The translations under genes and the position numbers were made by a program. This document shows positions 1-8,130 of a stretch of 64,000 nucleotides of DNA, in pieces (positions within the stretch are counted from its first letter, which is position 1; every line of letters starts with the position of its first letter). The notes under the pieces were generated by a model that was not told where the DNA came from, ran no database searches, and saw only the letters and a list, made by a program, of their open reading frames with translations. The DNA is from Kribbella sandramycini (GTDB lineage: Bacteria; Actinomycetota; Actinomycetes; Propionibacteriales; Kribbellaceae): assembly GCF_013131805.1 (NCBI RefSeq), contig NZ_JABJRC010000009.1, forward strand, positions 186,001 to 250,000, given 5' to 3'.

Positions 1-50
1 TCAACCCCTACTCCGCTTCACTCGTGCCCAGTGAGCGGAGGCATGCTCAA

Positions 51-1436
51 ATGAGCGGAGGAGTGTTGCTCGTGTCGAGACAGGGAAAGCGCGTCGGAGC
101 GATCGCTGTCGCACTTCTGGTGAGTGCGACGAGCGGGTGCGCCGGCTGGGGCGGCGGGGCCGGCGGGGGTGGGGCCGACAGCATCAACGTGCTGATGGTG
201 AACAACCCGCAGATGGTCGACCTGCAGCAGCTGACCGCCGACAACTTCACCAAGCAGACCGGGATCAAGGTGAACTTCACCGTGCTGCCCGAGAACGACG
301 TCCGGGACAAGATCAGCCAGGAGTTCTCCAGCCAGGCCGGTCAGTACGACGTCGCGACCCTGAGCAACTTCGAGATCCCGATCTACGCCAAGAGCAAGTG
401 GATCGCGCCGCTGTCCGATCACATCGCCAAGGACAGCGCCTTCGACCAGGACGACATCCTGAAGCCGATGACCGAGTCGCTGTCCGGCGAGGACGGCAAG
501 ATCTACGGTGAGCCGTTCTACGGCGAGTCGTCGTTCCTGATGTACCGCAAGGACGTGCTGGAGTCGAAGGGCGTCACGATGCCCGCCAAGCCGACCTGGC
601 AGGAGGTCGCCGATATCGCGGCCAAGGTCGACAAGGCCCAGCCCGATATGCGCGGGATCTGCCTGCGCGGCCAGCCCGGCTGGGGCCAGCTCTTCGCGCC
701 GCTCACCACGGTCGTGAACACCTTCGGCGGCACCTGGTTCACCCAGGACTGGCAGGCCCAGGTGAACTCGCCGGAGTTCACCGAGGCGACCAAGTTCTAC
801 GTCGACCTGGTCCGCAACCACGGCGAGGCGGGCGCGCCGCAGGCCGGGTTCACCGAGTGCCTGAACAACCTGATCCAGGGCAATGTCGCGATGTGGTACG
901 ACGCGACGTCGGCCGCCGGCTCGCTGGAGGCGCCGAACTCACCGGTCAAGGGGAAGATCGGATACGCGCCGGCGCCGGTCAAGGAGACCGACTCGTCGGG
1001 CTGGCTGTACGCGTGGGCCTGGAGCATCCAGCAGGCCAGCAAGAAACAGGACAACGCGTGGAAGTTCATCTCCTGGGCGTCCAGCAAGGAGTACGAGCAG
1101 CTGGTCGGCGAGAAGCTCGGCTGGTCCCGCGTCCCGGCCGGTAAGCGGGCGTCGACGTACGAGAACCCGGCGTACCTGCAGGAGGCCGGCTCCTTCGCGG
1201 CCCCGACCAAGGCGGCCATCGAGACCGCGGATCCGCGCAACCCGGGCACCCAGCCGCGGCCCGCGATCGGGATCCAGTTCGTCGACATCCCGGAGTTCCC
1301 GGATCTCGGCACCCAGGTCAGTCAGGACGTGAGCTCGGCGATTGCCGGGCGGATGACCGTCGAGGAAGCGCTGAAACGCGGGCAGGTGCTCGCCGACGAC
1401 GTCGCGGAGCGGTATCGCTCGCGCGCGGCGAAGTGA
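51..1436 (+). CDS. Sugar/polyol ABC transporter substrate-binding lipoprotein
   Basis: A family-1-type extracellular solute-binding protein that would capture a sugar or polyol outside the membrane and pass it to the two permeases encoded next. The N-terminus is a lipoprotein signal: basic residues, a hydrophobic stretch AIAVALLVSA, then the lipidated Cys in SATSGCAG (Cys30), followed by a Gly-rich linker. Length (461 aa) is typical. The start is ambiguous: ATG at 51 has GGAGG at 37-41, and GTG at 72 has GGAGG at 57-61; both keep the signal peptide. The substrate is inferred from the downstream dehydrogenase and xylulokinase. No ATPase gene is present, so a shared MsiK-like ATPase probably energises the system. 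Confidence 0.93.
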   Translation: MSGGVLLVSRQGKRVGAIAVALLVSATSGCAGWGGGAGGGGADSINVLMVNNPQMVDLQQLTADNFTKQTGIKVNFTVLPENDVRDKISQEFSSQAGQYDVATLSNFEIPIYAKSKWIAPLSDHIAKDSAFDQDDILKPMTESLSGEDGKIYGEPFYGESSFLMYRKDVLESKGVTMPAKPTWQEVADIAAKVDKAQPDMRGICLRGQPGWGQLFAPLTTVVNTFGGTWFTQDWQAQVNSPEFTEATKFYVDLVRNHGEAGAPQAGFTECLNNLIQGNVAMWYDATSAAGSLEAPNSPVKGKIGYAPAPVKETDSSGWLYAWAWSIQQASKKQDNAWKFISWASSKEYEQLVGEKLGWSRVPAGKRASTYENPAYLQEAGSFAAPTKAAIETADPRNPGTQPRPAIGIQFVDIPEFPDLGTQVSQDVSSAIAGRMTVEEALKRGQVLADDVAERYRSRAAK

Positions 1437-1448
1437 GGGGAGTGAGCC

Positions 1449-2399
1449 ATGTCCGTTGACACCAAGCCCGCGGCCGCGACACCGAAGCATTCCGGTGGCC
1501 AGAGCGGGTCGATGATGCGCAAGACCGGCGACTGGGCTCGCCGGGCGCCGTTGCTGCCGGCGCTGATCTTCATGATCGTCGTGACCCAGCTGCCGTTCGT
1601 GGTCACGCTGATCACCTCCTTCATGGACTGGAACGCCTACTACCCCGACGAGCGCGGGTTCGCCGGGATCGACAACTTCCGCCGGGTGCTGACCGACGCG
1701 AACACCCGGAGCGCGATCTGGGTGACGATCCTGCTGACGGTCGGCGTCGTGCTGATCAGCCTGGTGCTCGGGCTGATGATCGCTCTGCTGCTGGACCGGA
1801 AGTTCCGCGGCCGCGGCATCGTCCGGACGATGATGATCACGCCGTTCCTCGTCGTACCGGTCGCGGCGGCGCTGCTCTGGAAGCATGCGCTGTACAACCC
1901 GTCGTACGGGCTCTTCAACGGTCTGCTGAAGGGCGTCTTCGGTGAGAACGCGCCCCAGCCGGACTGGATCAGCAACCAGCCGTTGTGGTCGATCATCTTC
2001 GCGCTGGTCTGGCAGTGGACGCCGTTCATGATGCTGATCCTGCTGGCTGGGCTGCAGAGCCGCCCGCTCGACGTCATCGAAGCGGCCGGGATCGACGGCG
2101 CGAGTCAGTGGGACATCTTCCGCTACATGACGCTGCCGCACCTGCGGCAGTACCTGGAGCTGTCGGCGCTGCTCGGCTCGATCTACGTCGTCCAGAACTT
2201 CGACGCGGTCTTCACGATCACGTCCGGCGGTCTCGGCACCGCGAACCTGCCCTACACGATCTACCAGACCTTCTACACCGCGCACGACTACGGCCGCGCT
2301 TCGGCGGCCGGCGTGATCGTGGTGATCGGCACGATCCTGATCGCGACCTTCGCGCTGCGGTCGGTGTCGTCGCTGTTCCGAGAGGAGACCGGACGATGA
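1449..2399 (+). CDS. Sugar/polyol ABC transporter permease (MalF-type)
   Basis: First inner-membrane permease of the polyol importer, 316 aa with about six membrane segments. The EAA loop that contacts the ATPase is visible late in the protein as EAAGIDGASQWDIF followed by LPHL. It begins 12 bases after the binding-protein stop with a GAGGGGAG ribosome site, and its TGA overlaps the ATG of the next permease (ATGA), indicating translational coupling. Family assignment is firm; substrate comes only from context. Confidence 0.93.
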   Translation: MSVDTKPAAATPKHSGGQSGSMMRKTGDWARRAPLLPALIFMIVVTQLPFVVTLITSFMDWNAYYPDERGFAGIDNFRRVLTDANTRSAIWVTILLTVGVVLISLVLGLMIALLLDRKFRGRGIVRTMMITPFLVVPVAAALLWKHALYNPSYGLFNGLLKGVFGENAPQPDWISNQPLWSIIFALVWQWTPFMMLILLAGLQSRPLDVIEAAGIDGASQWDIFRYMTLPHLRQYLELSALLGSIYVVQNFDAVFTITSGGLGTANLPYTIYQTFYTAHDYGRASAAGVIVVIGTILIATFALRSVSSLFREETGR

Positions 2400-3241
2400 G
2401 CGGCCAGGTGACAATTGTTACTGGCAAGAAGAACCGGGGCGGCGGGTTCGCGCTGACCGGGCTGGCCTGGGTCGTGGGTCTGCTGTTCGTGATGCCGGTG
2501 TTGTGGATGCTGCTGACGTCGTTCCACACCGAGGAGGACGCGGCGAAGAACCCGCCGGACTTCGGGGCGCCGCTGTCGCTGGGCGGGTACAAGGAGTTCT
2601 TCGCGACCGGGCCGTGGCCGTCGCTGGCGAACTCGCTGACCGCGAGCGTGCTGTCGACCGCGCTGGTGATTCTGCTGGCGTTCCCGGCGGCGTACGCGCT
2701 GTCGATCCGGCCGGTGCGGAAGTGGACGGATGTGTTGTTCTTCTTCCTGTCCACCAAGATGCTGCCGGTGGTGGCCGGGCTGCTGCCGATCTACCTGTTT
2801 GCGCAGTCGGTCGGGTTCCTGGACAACATCTGGCTGCTGATCATCTTGTACACCTCGATGAACCTGCCGATCGCGGTCTGGATGCTGCGCAGCTTCCTGT
2901 CTGAAGTGCCGACGGAGATCCTCGAAGCGGCCTCGGTCGACGGTGCCTCGCTGACCCGGACGCTGCGGTCGGTGGTCGCCCCGGTGGTGACGCCGGGGAT
3001 CGCGTCGGCCGCGCTGATCTGCTTCATCTTCAGCTGGAACGAGCTGTTGTTCGCGCGGGTCCTCACCGGCACGGTGGCGCAGACGGCTCCGGTGTTCTTG
3101 ACTGGGTTCGTGACCAGCCAAGGATTGTTCCTCGCCAAGGTGTGCGCCGCGTCGATCGTGGTCTCGTTGCCGGTGCTGATCGCCGGTTTCGCGGCCCAGG
3201 ACAAACTCGTCCAGGGGTTGTCGCTGGGGGCGGTCAAGTGA
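2396..3241 (+). CDS. Sugar/polyol ABC transporter permease (MalG-type)
   Basis: Second permease, 281 aa. It starts at the ATG that overlaps the previous stop by four bases, although the frame is open much further upstream. The shape is typical MalG: N-terminal membrane segment (LAWVVGLLFVMPVLWMLL), a periplasmic stretch, then five further helices, with the EAA motif EAASVDGASLTRTL and the C-terminal segment ending in LSLGAVK. Its stop overlaps the GTG start of the dehydrogenase (GTGA), so transport and catabolism are co-translated. Confidence 0.93.
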   Translation: MSGQVTIVTGKKNRGGGFALTGLAWVVGLLFVMPVLWMLLTSFHTEEDAAKNPPDFGAPLSLGGYKEFFATGPWPSLANSLTASVLSTALVILLAFPAAYALSIRPVRKWTDVLFFFLSTKMLPVVAGLLPIYLFAQSVGFLDNIWLLIILYTSMNLPIAVWMLRSFLSEVPTEILEAASVDGASLTRTLRSVVAPVVTPGIASAALICFIFSWNELLFARVLTGTVAQTAPVFLTGFVTSQGLFLAKVCAASIVVSLPVLIAGFAAQDKLVQGLSLGAVK

Positions 3242-4698
3242 CGGCGCTGGCGACCGGCGTACTGGGAGCTCTGGGCAACGACGTCGCGGTCCCGGCGTAC
3301 GACCGGACGGCGGTGACGCCGGGGATCGTGCACTTCGGGGTCGGCGGCTTCCATCGCGCCCACCAGGCGATGTACCTGGACGCGTTGATGAACGACGGCA
3401 AGGCCCTCGACTGGGGGATCGTGGGCGTCGGCGTCCTCCCGCACGACCGGCGGATGGCCGACGTCCTGGCCGCGCAGGACCACCTCTACACGCTGGTGGT
3501 GAAGCACCCGGACGGGACGCTCGAACCGCGGGTCATCGGCTCGATCGTCGGCTACCTGTTCGCGCCGGACGACCCGGACGCCGTCCTCGACCGGATGGTC
3601 GACCCGGCCACCCGGATCGTCTCGCTGACGATCACCGAGGGCGGCTACCACGTGAACCAGGTGACGGGGGAGCTGGACACGACCGGGCTGGAGGCCGACC
3701 TGGAGCCGGGCGCGACACCGGGGAGCGCGTTCGGGTTCGTGGTCGAGGCGCTGGCCCGGCGGCGGGCGGCCGGGATCCCGCCGTTCACGGTGATGTCGTG
3801 TGACAACATCCCGGGTAACGGGCACGTCGCGCGGAAGATGCTGGCTGCTTTCGCGCGGTTGAAGGACCCGGAGCTGGCCTCGTACCTGGAGAACGAGGTG
3901 CGGTTCCCGAACTGCATGGTGGACCGGATCACGCCGGTGACGACGGACGGTGATCGGGCCGCGCTGTCGGAGCGGTTCGGGATCGAGGACGGCTGGCCGG
4001 TGGTGTGCGAGCCGTTCACGCAGTGGGTGCTCGAGGACGACTTCGGTGGCGAGCGGCCGGCGTACGAACAGGTCGGCGTCCAGATCGTCGAGGACGTGGA
4101 GCCGTACGAGCTGATGAAGCTGCGGCTGCTGAACGCCTCGCACCAGGCGCTCTGCTACCTGGGGTACCTGTCGGGGTATCGGTACGCGCATGAGGTCTGC
4201 CAGGACAAGCTGTTCGTGGACTTCCTGCTCGGCTACATGACCGAGGAGGGGACGCCGACGCTGCCACCGGTGCCTGGGGTCGATCTGGACGCGTATCGGC
4301 ATCAGCTGATCGAGCGGTTCGCGAACCCGGAGGTCAAGGACACGCTGGCGCGGTTGTGCGCGGAGAGCTCGGACCGGATCCCGAAGTGGCTGGTCCCGGT
4401 GATCCGGGAGCAGCTCGCGGCCGATCGGGAGATCAGGGCGTCGGCGCTGGTCGTCGCCTCCTGGGCCCGGTACGCCGAGGGCGTGGACGAGCAGGGGCAG
4501 CCGATCGAGGTGGTCGACCGGCTCCGCGACAAGCTGGTCGAGCGCGCCCAGCAGAACGTCGACGACCCGCTCGCCTTCATCTCCGATCCGGACCTGTTCG
4601 CCGACCTCGCCCAGAACGGGCGCTTCGTCGCCGAGTACGCCGCCGCCCTCGACTCGCTGCACGAGATCGGCGCGCGCGCCACACTCGAGCGGCTTTAG
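3238..4698 (+). CDS. Mannitol/arabinitol-type polyol dehydrogenase
   Basis: Long-chain polyol-specific dehydrogenase of the mannitol 2-dehydrogenase/D-arabinitol 4-dehydrogenase family, 486 aa, which oxidises a polyol to a ketose with NAD+. The nucleotide-binding signature GVGGFHRAHQ lies near residues 34-43. The catalytic pattern K-x4-N-x2-H is present as KLRLLNASH (Lys294, Asn299, His302), matching the spacing of characterised mannitol dehydrogenases. The GTG start overlaps the permease stop. Pairing with a xylulokinase rather than a fructokinase favours D-arabinitol to D-xylulose chemistry (a DalD/DalK-like pair), although mannitol or sorbitol is possible. Confidence 0.92.
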   Translation: MTALATGVLGALGNDVAVPAYDRTAVTPGIVHFGVGGFHRAHQAMYLDALMNDGKALDWGIVGVGVLPHDRRMADVLAAQDHLYTLVVKHPDGTLEPRVIGSIVGYLFAPDDPDAVLDRMVDPATRIVSLTITEGGYHVNQVTGELDTTGLEADLEPGATPGSAFGFVVEALARRRAAGIPPFTVMSCDNIPGNGHVARKMLAAFARLKDPELASYLENEVRFPNCMVDRITPVTTDGDRAALSERFGIEDGWPVVCEPFTQWVLEDDFGGERPAYEQVGVQIVEDVEPYELMKLRLLNASHQALCYLGYLSGYRYAHEVCQDKLFVDFLLGYMTEEGTPTLPPVPGVDLDAYRHQLIERFANPEVKDTLARLCAESSDRIPKWLVPVIREQLAADREIRASALVVASWARYAEGVDEQGQPIEVVDRLRDKLVERAQQNVDDPLAFISDPDLFADLAQNGRFVAEYAAALDSLHEIGARATLERL

Positions 4699-4707
4699 GC
4701 TGGGGCC

Positions 4708-4796
4708 GGACCGCCACCACTGCACAACTGGCCCTTCGGGACCTGGTTGACGCTCGGCTGAGCGTTAACGCGGAGATTGTGCAGTGGCTGGGGTCC
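4708..4796. promoter_or_regulatory. Nested inverted repeats between dehydrogenase and xylB
   Basis: The 122-base gap before xylB holds two nested dyads. The outer arms (4708-4727 and 4777-4796) match at 17 of 20 positions, including an 11-base perfect core CCACTGCACAA / TTGTGCAGTGG. The inner hairpin is GTTGACGCTC-ggct-GAGCGTTAAC (4746-4769, 9 of 10 paired). It could fold as an RNA element limiting read-through into xylB, act as an operator, or be a small palindromic element. None of these is proven. Confidence 0.5.
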
Positions 4797-4820
4797 GCCG
4801 TCCAGCGAGAGGGAGCTTCG

Positions 4821-6236
4821 ATGACTGAGCCGAGGTTGGTGGCTGGGGTGGACTGTTCCACTCAGGCGACCAAGGTTGTGGTGTGCGACGCCGAGACCGG
4901 GGCGGTGCTTCGGGAAGGGCGGGCGCCGCATCCGGACGGCACGCAGGTCGACCCCGGTGAGTGGTGGAAGGCGTGGGAGACCGCGTCCGACGGGCTGCTG
5001 GACGGCGTCGAGGCGATCTCGATCGGCGGGCAGCAGCACGGGATGGTGTTGCTCGACGAGGCCGGCGACGTCGTCCACCCGGCGGTGTTGTGGAACGACA
5101 CCAGCTCGGCGGATGCGACGGCGGAGCTGATCGATGAGCTGGGCGGTCCGGAGGCTTGGGCCGAGGCGGTCGGCTCGGTGCCGGTCGCGTCGTTCACCGT
5201 CACCAAACTGCGCTGGATCCGCGAGGCGGAGGCGGCGAAGCGGGCCGCGGCCGTCGTCCTGCCGCATGACTGGATGACGCACCGGCTCGCCGCGGACCGG
5301 AGCGGGATCGAGGGCATCACCACCGACCGCGGTGACGCCTCCGGCACCGGCTGGTGGTCGCCGGCGACGAACAGCTACCGCGAGGACCTCGTCGTCCGCG
5401 CGTTCGGCCGGCCGCTCGCCCTGCCGCGGGTTGCCGGGCCGGCGGAGATCGTCGGGCGGACGGCGTCCGGCGCCGCCCTGGCCGCGGGCACCGGTGACAA
5501 CGCCGCGGCCGCGCTCGGGCTCGACCTGCAGGTCGGCGACGTCGCGGTTTCACTCGGTACGAGCGGTACGGCGTTCGCCCGGTCGAGCCACGCGACCGCC
5601 GACACCACCGGCTTCGTGGCCGGCTTCGCCGACGCCACCGGCGAGTACCTCCCGCTGGTCTGCACGCTGAACGCCGCCCGCGTGATGTCCGCGACCGCCC
5701 AGCTGCTGGGGATGTCGTTGGCGGAGTTCGACGAGGCCGCGCTGGCGTCGTCCGGTAGCCAGGGCTTGGTCTTGCTGCCGTTCCTCGACGGCGAGCGGAC
5801 GCCGGACCTCCCGCACTCGACCGGCCTGGTCTACGGCCTGACCCGAGCCACCGCCAACCCCGACACCATGGCGCGCGCCGCCGTCGAAGGCCTGCTCTGC
5901 GGCCTCGCGGACGCTGTCGACGCCCTGCGCGCCCAGTCCATCCCGGTCAACCGCATCCACCTCCTCGGCGGCGGCGCCAAGTCCCGCGCCGTCCAGGCCC
6001 TCGCTCCCGGGCTTCTCGGCGCCGACGTCGTCCTTCCTGACCCTGCCGAGTACGTCGCCCTCGGCGCCGCCCGCCAAGCGGCCTGGGCCCTCACCGGCGC
6101 CCTCCCCACCTGGTCGGTCCCGACCGCGAAACCCGAGCCGGCGATCACCTTCGACGCCGCCACCGTCCGCGCGAACTACGCCCAAGTCCTCACCAACACC
6201 CGCCCGCTCCTGTCCACGTCGTACAACGGGAACTGA
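4821..6236 (+). CDS. xylB: Xylulokinase
   Basis: FGGY-family carbohydrate kinase, 471 aa, that phosphorylates D-xylulose to xylulose 5-phosphate for the pentose phosphate pathway. Family marks: N-terminal phosphate loop GVDCSTQATKVVV, the xylulokinase-type block AISIGGQQHGMV followed by VLWNDT, a DRGDASGTGWW segment in the catalytic Asp region, and the C-terminal ATP-binding GGGAKSRAVQ. ATG at 4821 is preceded by GAGAGGGAG; the open frame upstream is not coding-like. It completes the catabolic route of the upstream transport and dehydrogenase genes. Confidence 0.93.
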   Translation: MTEPRLVAGVDCSTQATKVVVCDAETGAVLREGRAPHPDGTQVDPGEWWKAWETASDGLLDGVEAISIGGQQHGMVLLDEAGDVVHPAVLWNDTSSADATAELIDELGGPEAWAEAVGSVPVASFTVTKLRWIREAEAAKRAAAVVLPHDWMTHRLAADRSGIEGITTDRGDASGTGWWSPATNSYREDLVVRAFGRPLALPRVAGPAEIVGRTASGAALAAGTGDNAAAALGLDLQVGDVAVSLGTSGTAFARSSHATADTTGFVAGFADATGEYLPLVCTLNAARVMSATAQLLGMSLAEFDEAALASSGSQGLVLLPFLDGERTPDLPHSTGLVYGLTRATANPDTMARAAVEGLLCGLADAVDALRAQSIPVNRIHLLGGGAKSRAVQALAPGLLGADVVLPDPAEYVALGAARQAAWALTGALPTWSVPTAKPEPAITFDAATVRANYAQVLTNTRPLLSTSYNGN

Positions 6237-6263
6237 CGCGCTCCGGCGGGCGTCGTACTCGGC

Positions 6264-6698
6264 ATGACTTACCCGGCCCAGCCCGCCTACCCGCGCGCCC
6301 CGAAACCGCGCTTCGGCCTCGCGGCGGTGCTGATGCTGGTCCTGCCGCTGCTCATCGCCGTGCCCGCGGCGATCCACGGCGCGGGCAAGCTCGCGCTGCT
6401 CCTACGGGCCGAGACCGCCACCGGGATCGTCGTCTCCGGATCTCCGGGCGAGAAGACGAAGTCCGTCGACGTCACCTTCACCACCCGCGCCGGCGAAACC
6501 GTCACCACCGACCTCACCGCGGCGAACCCGTACGCCAAGGGCGACTCGATCGACCTCTACTACGACCGCAAGAAGCCCAGTCGCCTCAAAGACGCCGACA
6601 TCCCCCTCTGGAGCGACGCCGTCTTCGCCCTCGGCGTCCTCTTCCCCGCCCTCTTCATCATCGACGCCGTCCGCCGGATCCGCCGCCGTGAGCCGTAA
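6264..6698 (+). CDS. DUF3592-like membrane protein (copy 1)
   Basis: 144-aa membrane protein with a proline-rich N-terminus, one membrane helix (FGLAAVLMLVLPLLIAV), an extracytoplasmic beta-rich middle and a second helix near the C-terminus followed by RRIRRRE. The middle (VTFTTRAGETVTT, then GDSIDLYYDRKKPSRL) follows the DUF3592 pattern of a repeated beta motif ending in Y-D-x-x-x-P. Function unknown. First and most divergent of four adjacent paralogues; its end overlaps the next copy by 11 bases. Confidence 0.8.
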   Translation: MTYPAQPAYPRAPKPRFGLAAVLMLVLPLLIAVPAAIHGAGKLALLLRAETATGIVVSGSPGEKTKSVDVTFTTRAGETVTTDLTAANPYAKGDSIDLYYDRKKPSRLKDADIPLWSDAVFALGVLFPALFIIDAVRRIRRREP

Positions 6699-7206
6699 GC
6701 AGCGGCAGGCCCGCCGCGGGACAGGCCAGAAACGCCGTCGCCAGCGACGCGCCGAGAACGCCGGCATCCGCCGCCGCCGCGCCCGCGTACGCGTTGCCCA
6801 GCGACAGTGGGGCTGGAGCAAAGAGGGCGCGGTTCTGCTGGCGGTTGCGGTGGTGTTCGTCGTCTTCGCCTGCATCCAGGTCAACGACCTGTACTGGTTA
6901 CGGCAGCGCGGTGAGGTCGTCACCGGCACGGTCGTCGACCGCGTGGACGGTCGATCTCCCTCGATCGAAGTCCGCTACACCACCCGCGCCGGCGAGACCG
7001 TCACCGAGGACACCTCCAACGCCTACGACATGGACAAGATCCGCGTCGGCGCCCAACTCGACGTCATCTACGACCCCGAACAACCCGACCGCATGCAGGC
7101 CGCCGACTTCTCCCGCAGCTACGGCTGGCCGGTCATCATCTTCGGCGTATTCAGCCTCGCCGCCGCCGGCGGCGGCCTAGCCATGCTCCGACGCGCCCGC
7201 TACTGA
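6688..7206 (+). CDS. DUF3592-like membrane protein (copy 2)
   Basis: 172 aa. A very basic N-terminal 40 residues (about half Arg/Lys/Gln) precedes a helix EGAVLLAVAVVFVVFACIQV. The shared block DLYWLRQRGEVVTGTVVDR and the segment SIEVRYTTRAGETVTED follow, ending with VIYDPEQPDRMQAADF and a second helix. The basic tail could bind nucleic acid or membrane phosphates, but nothing establishes a role. The GTG start lies inside the end of copy 1; its stop overlaps the ATG of copy 3. Confidence 0.82.
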   Translation: MSRKQRQARRGTGQKRRRQRRAENAGIRRRRARVRVAQRQWGWSKEGAVLLAVAVVFVVFACIQVNDLYWLRQRGEVVTGTVVDRVDGRSPSIEVRYTTRAGETVTEDTSNAYDMDKIRVGAQLDVIYDPEQPDRMQAADFSRSYGWPVIIFGVFSLAAAGGGLAMLRRARY

Positions 7207-7643
7207 TGGGCCGAGACATGGGCGAGCAGGAGAAACGGCGTGGTCTGCTGGGTCGGGGCTGGACGCTCACCGGCGCCGTGTGTCTGTTGTTCTCGCTGGT
7301 GATCGCCGCGATCGGTGGGTTTCAGGTCGTGGACGAGTACTGGCTGCGGCAGCGCGGCGAAGTGGTGACGGGAACCGTTCTGGACGAGTGGGGCAGCCGG
7401 GACTCGTCGATCGAGGTGCGCTACGTGACGCGCACCGGTGAGACCTACGTCGAAACCACGTCGAACTACGTGGACGCCGAGGTCGGCAAGTCGATCCAGA
7501 TCATCTACGACCCCGGCAAGCCGCAACGGATGCACGGGGCCGATTGGGCACCTGACCCCTGGTCGACGGCGGCGCTCTACGGCCTGACGAGTCTTGCCTT
7601 CCTCGCGTTCGGCGTCGCCAAATTGCGCGACTCGCAGTCCTGA
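7206..7643 (+). CDS. DUF3592-like membrane protein (copy 3)
   Basis: 145 aa, clearly paralogous to copies 2 and 4: helix, then EYWLRQRGEVVTGTVLDEW, SIEVRYVTRTGETYVE, IQIIYDPGKPQRMHGADW, then a second helix. The ATG shares its first base with the stop of copy 2 (TGATG), so the copies are translationally coupled. Function unknown; the conserved domain probably faces the outside between the two helices. Confidence 0.83.
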   Translation: MGRDMGEQEKRRGLLGRGWTLTGAVCLLFSLVIAAIGGFQVVDEYWLRQRGEVVTGTVLDEWGSRDSSIEVRYVTRTGETYVETTSNYVDAEVGKSIQIIYDPGKPQRMHGADWAPDPWSTAALYGLTSLAFLAFGVAKLRDSQS

Positions 7644-7713
7644 GTGGGAGCCGGTTTGGGGTGCCGGGCGTCGTAGGGGTGTGGGCAGCGGGATGATGTG
7701 GGTGGGAGGGAAC

Positions 7714-8130
7714 GTGGTGGAGCGGCGGCGGCATCGGCGGGATCGGGGCTGGCGGGTGAGCGGGGAGTTCGTTGCGTTCCTGGCTGCGGCGGTTGGGTTC
7801 GGGGTGGTGGGGGCGGTGCAGATTGTTGATCTGTACTGGTTGCGGGAGCGGGGTGAGGTGGTGATGGGGACTGTTCTGGAGAAGAGCAGTGGGAAGAGCC
7901 CGTCGATCGAGGTGCGGTATGTGACCGGTGCCGGGGAGACGATCGTCGAGGGGACGACGAATTACGAAGAGGCCGAGGTCGGGCAGTCGATCGCGGTGAT
8001 TTACGACCCGCTCGAGCCGCGGCGGATGCAGGCCGAGGACTACGGGCTGAGTTACTGGTTTCCCGCCGTTTTTCTCGGTGTGCCGACCGTGGGATTTCTG
8101 ATCGGGGCGGTCGTGAACCTGCGGGACTAG
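7714..8130 (+). CDS. DUF3592-like membrane protein (copy 4)
   Basis: Last of the tandem paralogues, about 138 aa: basic start ERRRHRRDRGW, a helix, the DLYWLRERGEVVMGTVLEK block, SIEVRYVTGAGETIVEG, VIYDPLEPRRMQAEDY and a second helix. The start is uncertain: GTG at 7714 or 7717 sits behind GGGAGGG, while ATG at 7693 and 7696 are also in frame. Its 3' end overlaps the convergent histidine kinase by four bases. Codon choice is heavier in GTG/GGG than in copy 1, suggesting an older duplication or different drift. Confidence 0.8.
   Translation: MVERRRHRRDRGWRVSGEFVAFLAAAVGFGVVGAVQIVDLYWLRERGEVVMGTVLEKSSGKSPSIEVRYVTGAGETIVEGTTNYEEAEVGQSIAVIYDPLEPRRMQAEDYGLSYWFPAVFLGVPTVGFLIGAVVNLRD

Noticed and set aside
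939..2414. Long minus-strand open frame opposite the ABC permease genes
   Set aside because: Arg/Asp/His-rich composition typical of an antisense shadow in GC-rich DNA; no start signal or family motif. The same applies to other long antisense frames, for example 2791-4725 and 11643-13376.
4356..4820. Upstream in-frame extension of xylulokinase
   Set aside because: The frame is open only because of base composition; it overlaps the dehydrogenase and lacks FGGY sequence. ATG 4821 has a good ribosome site.
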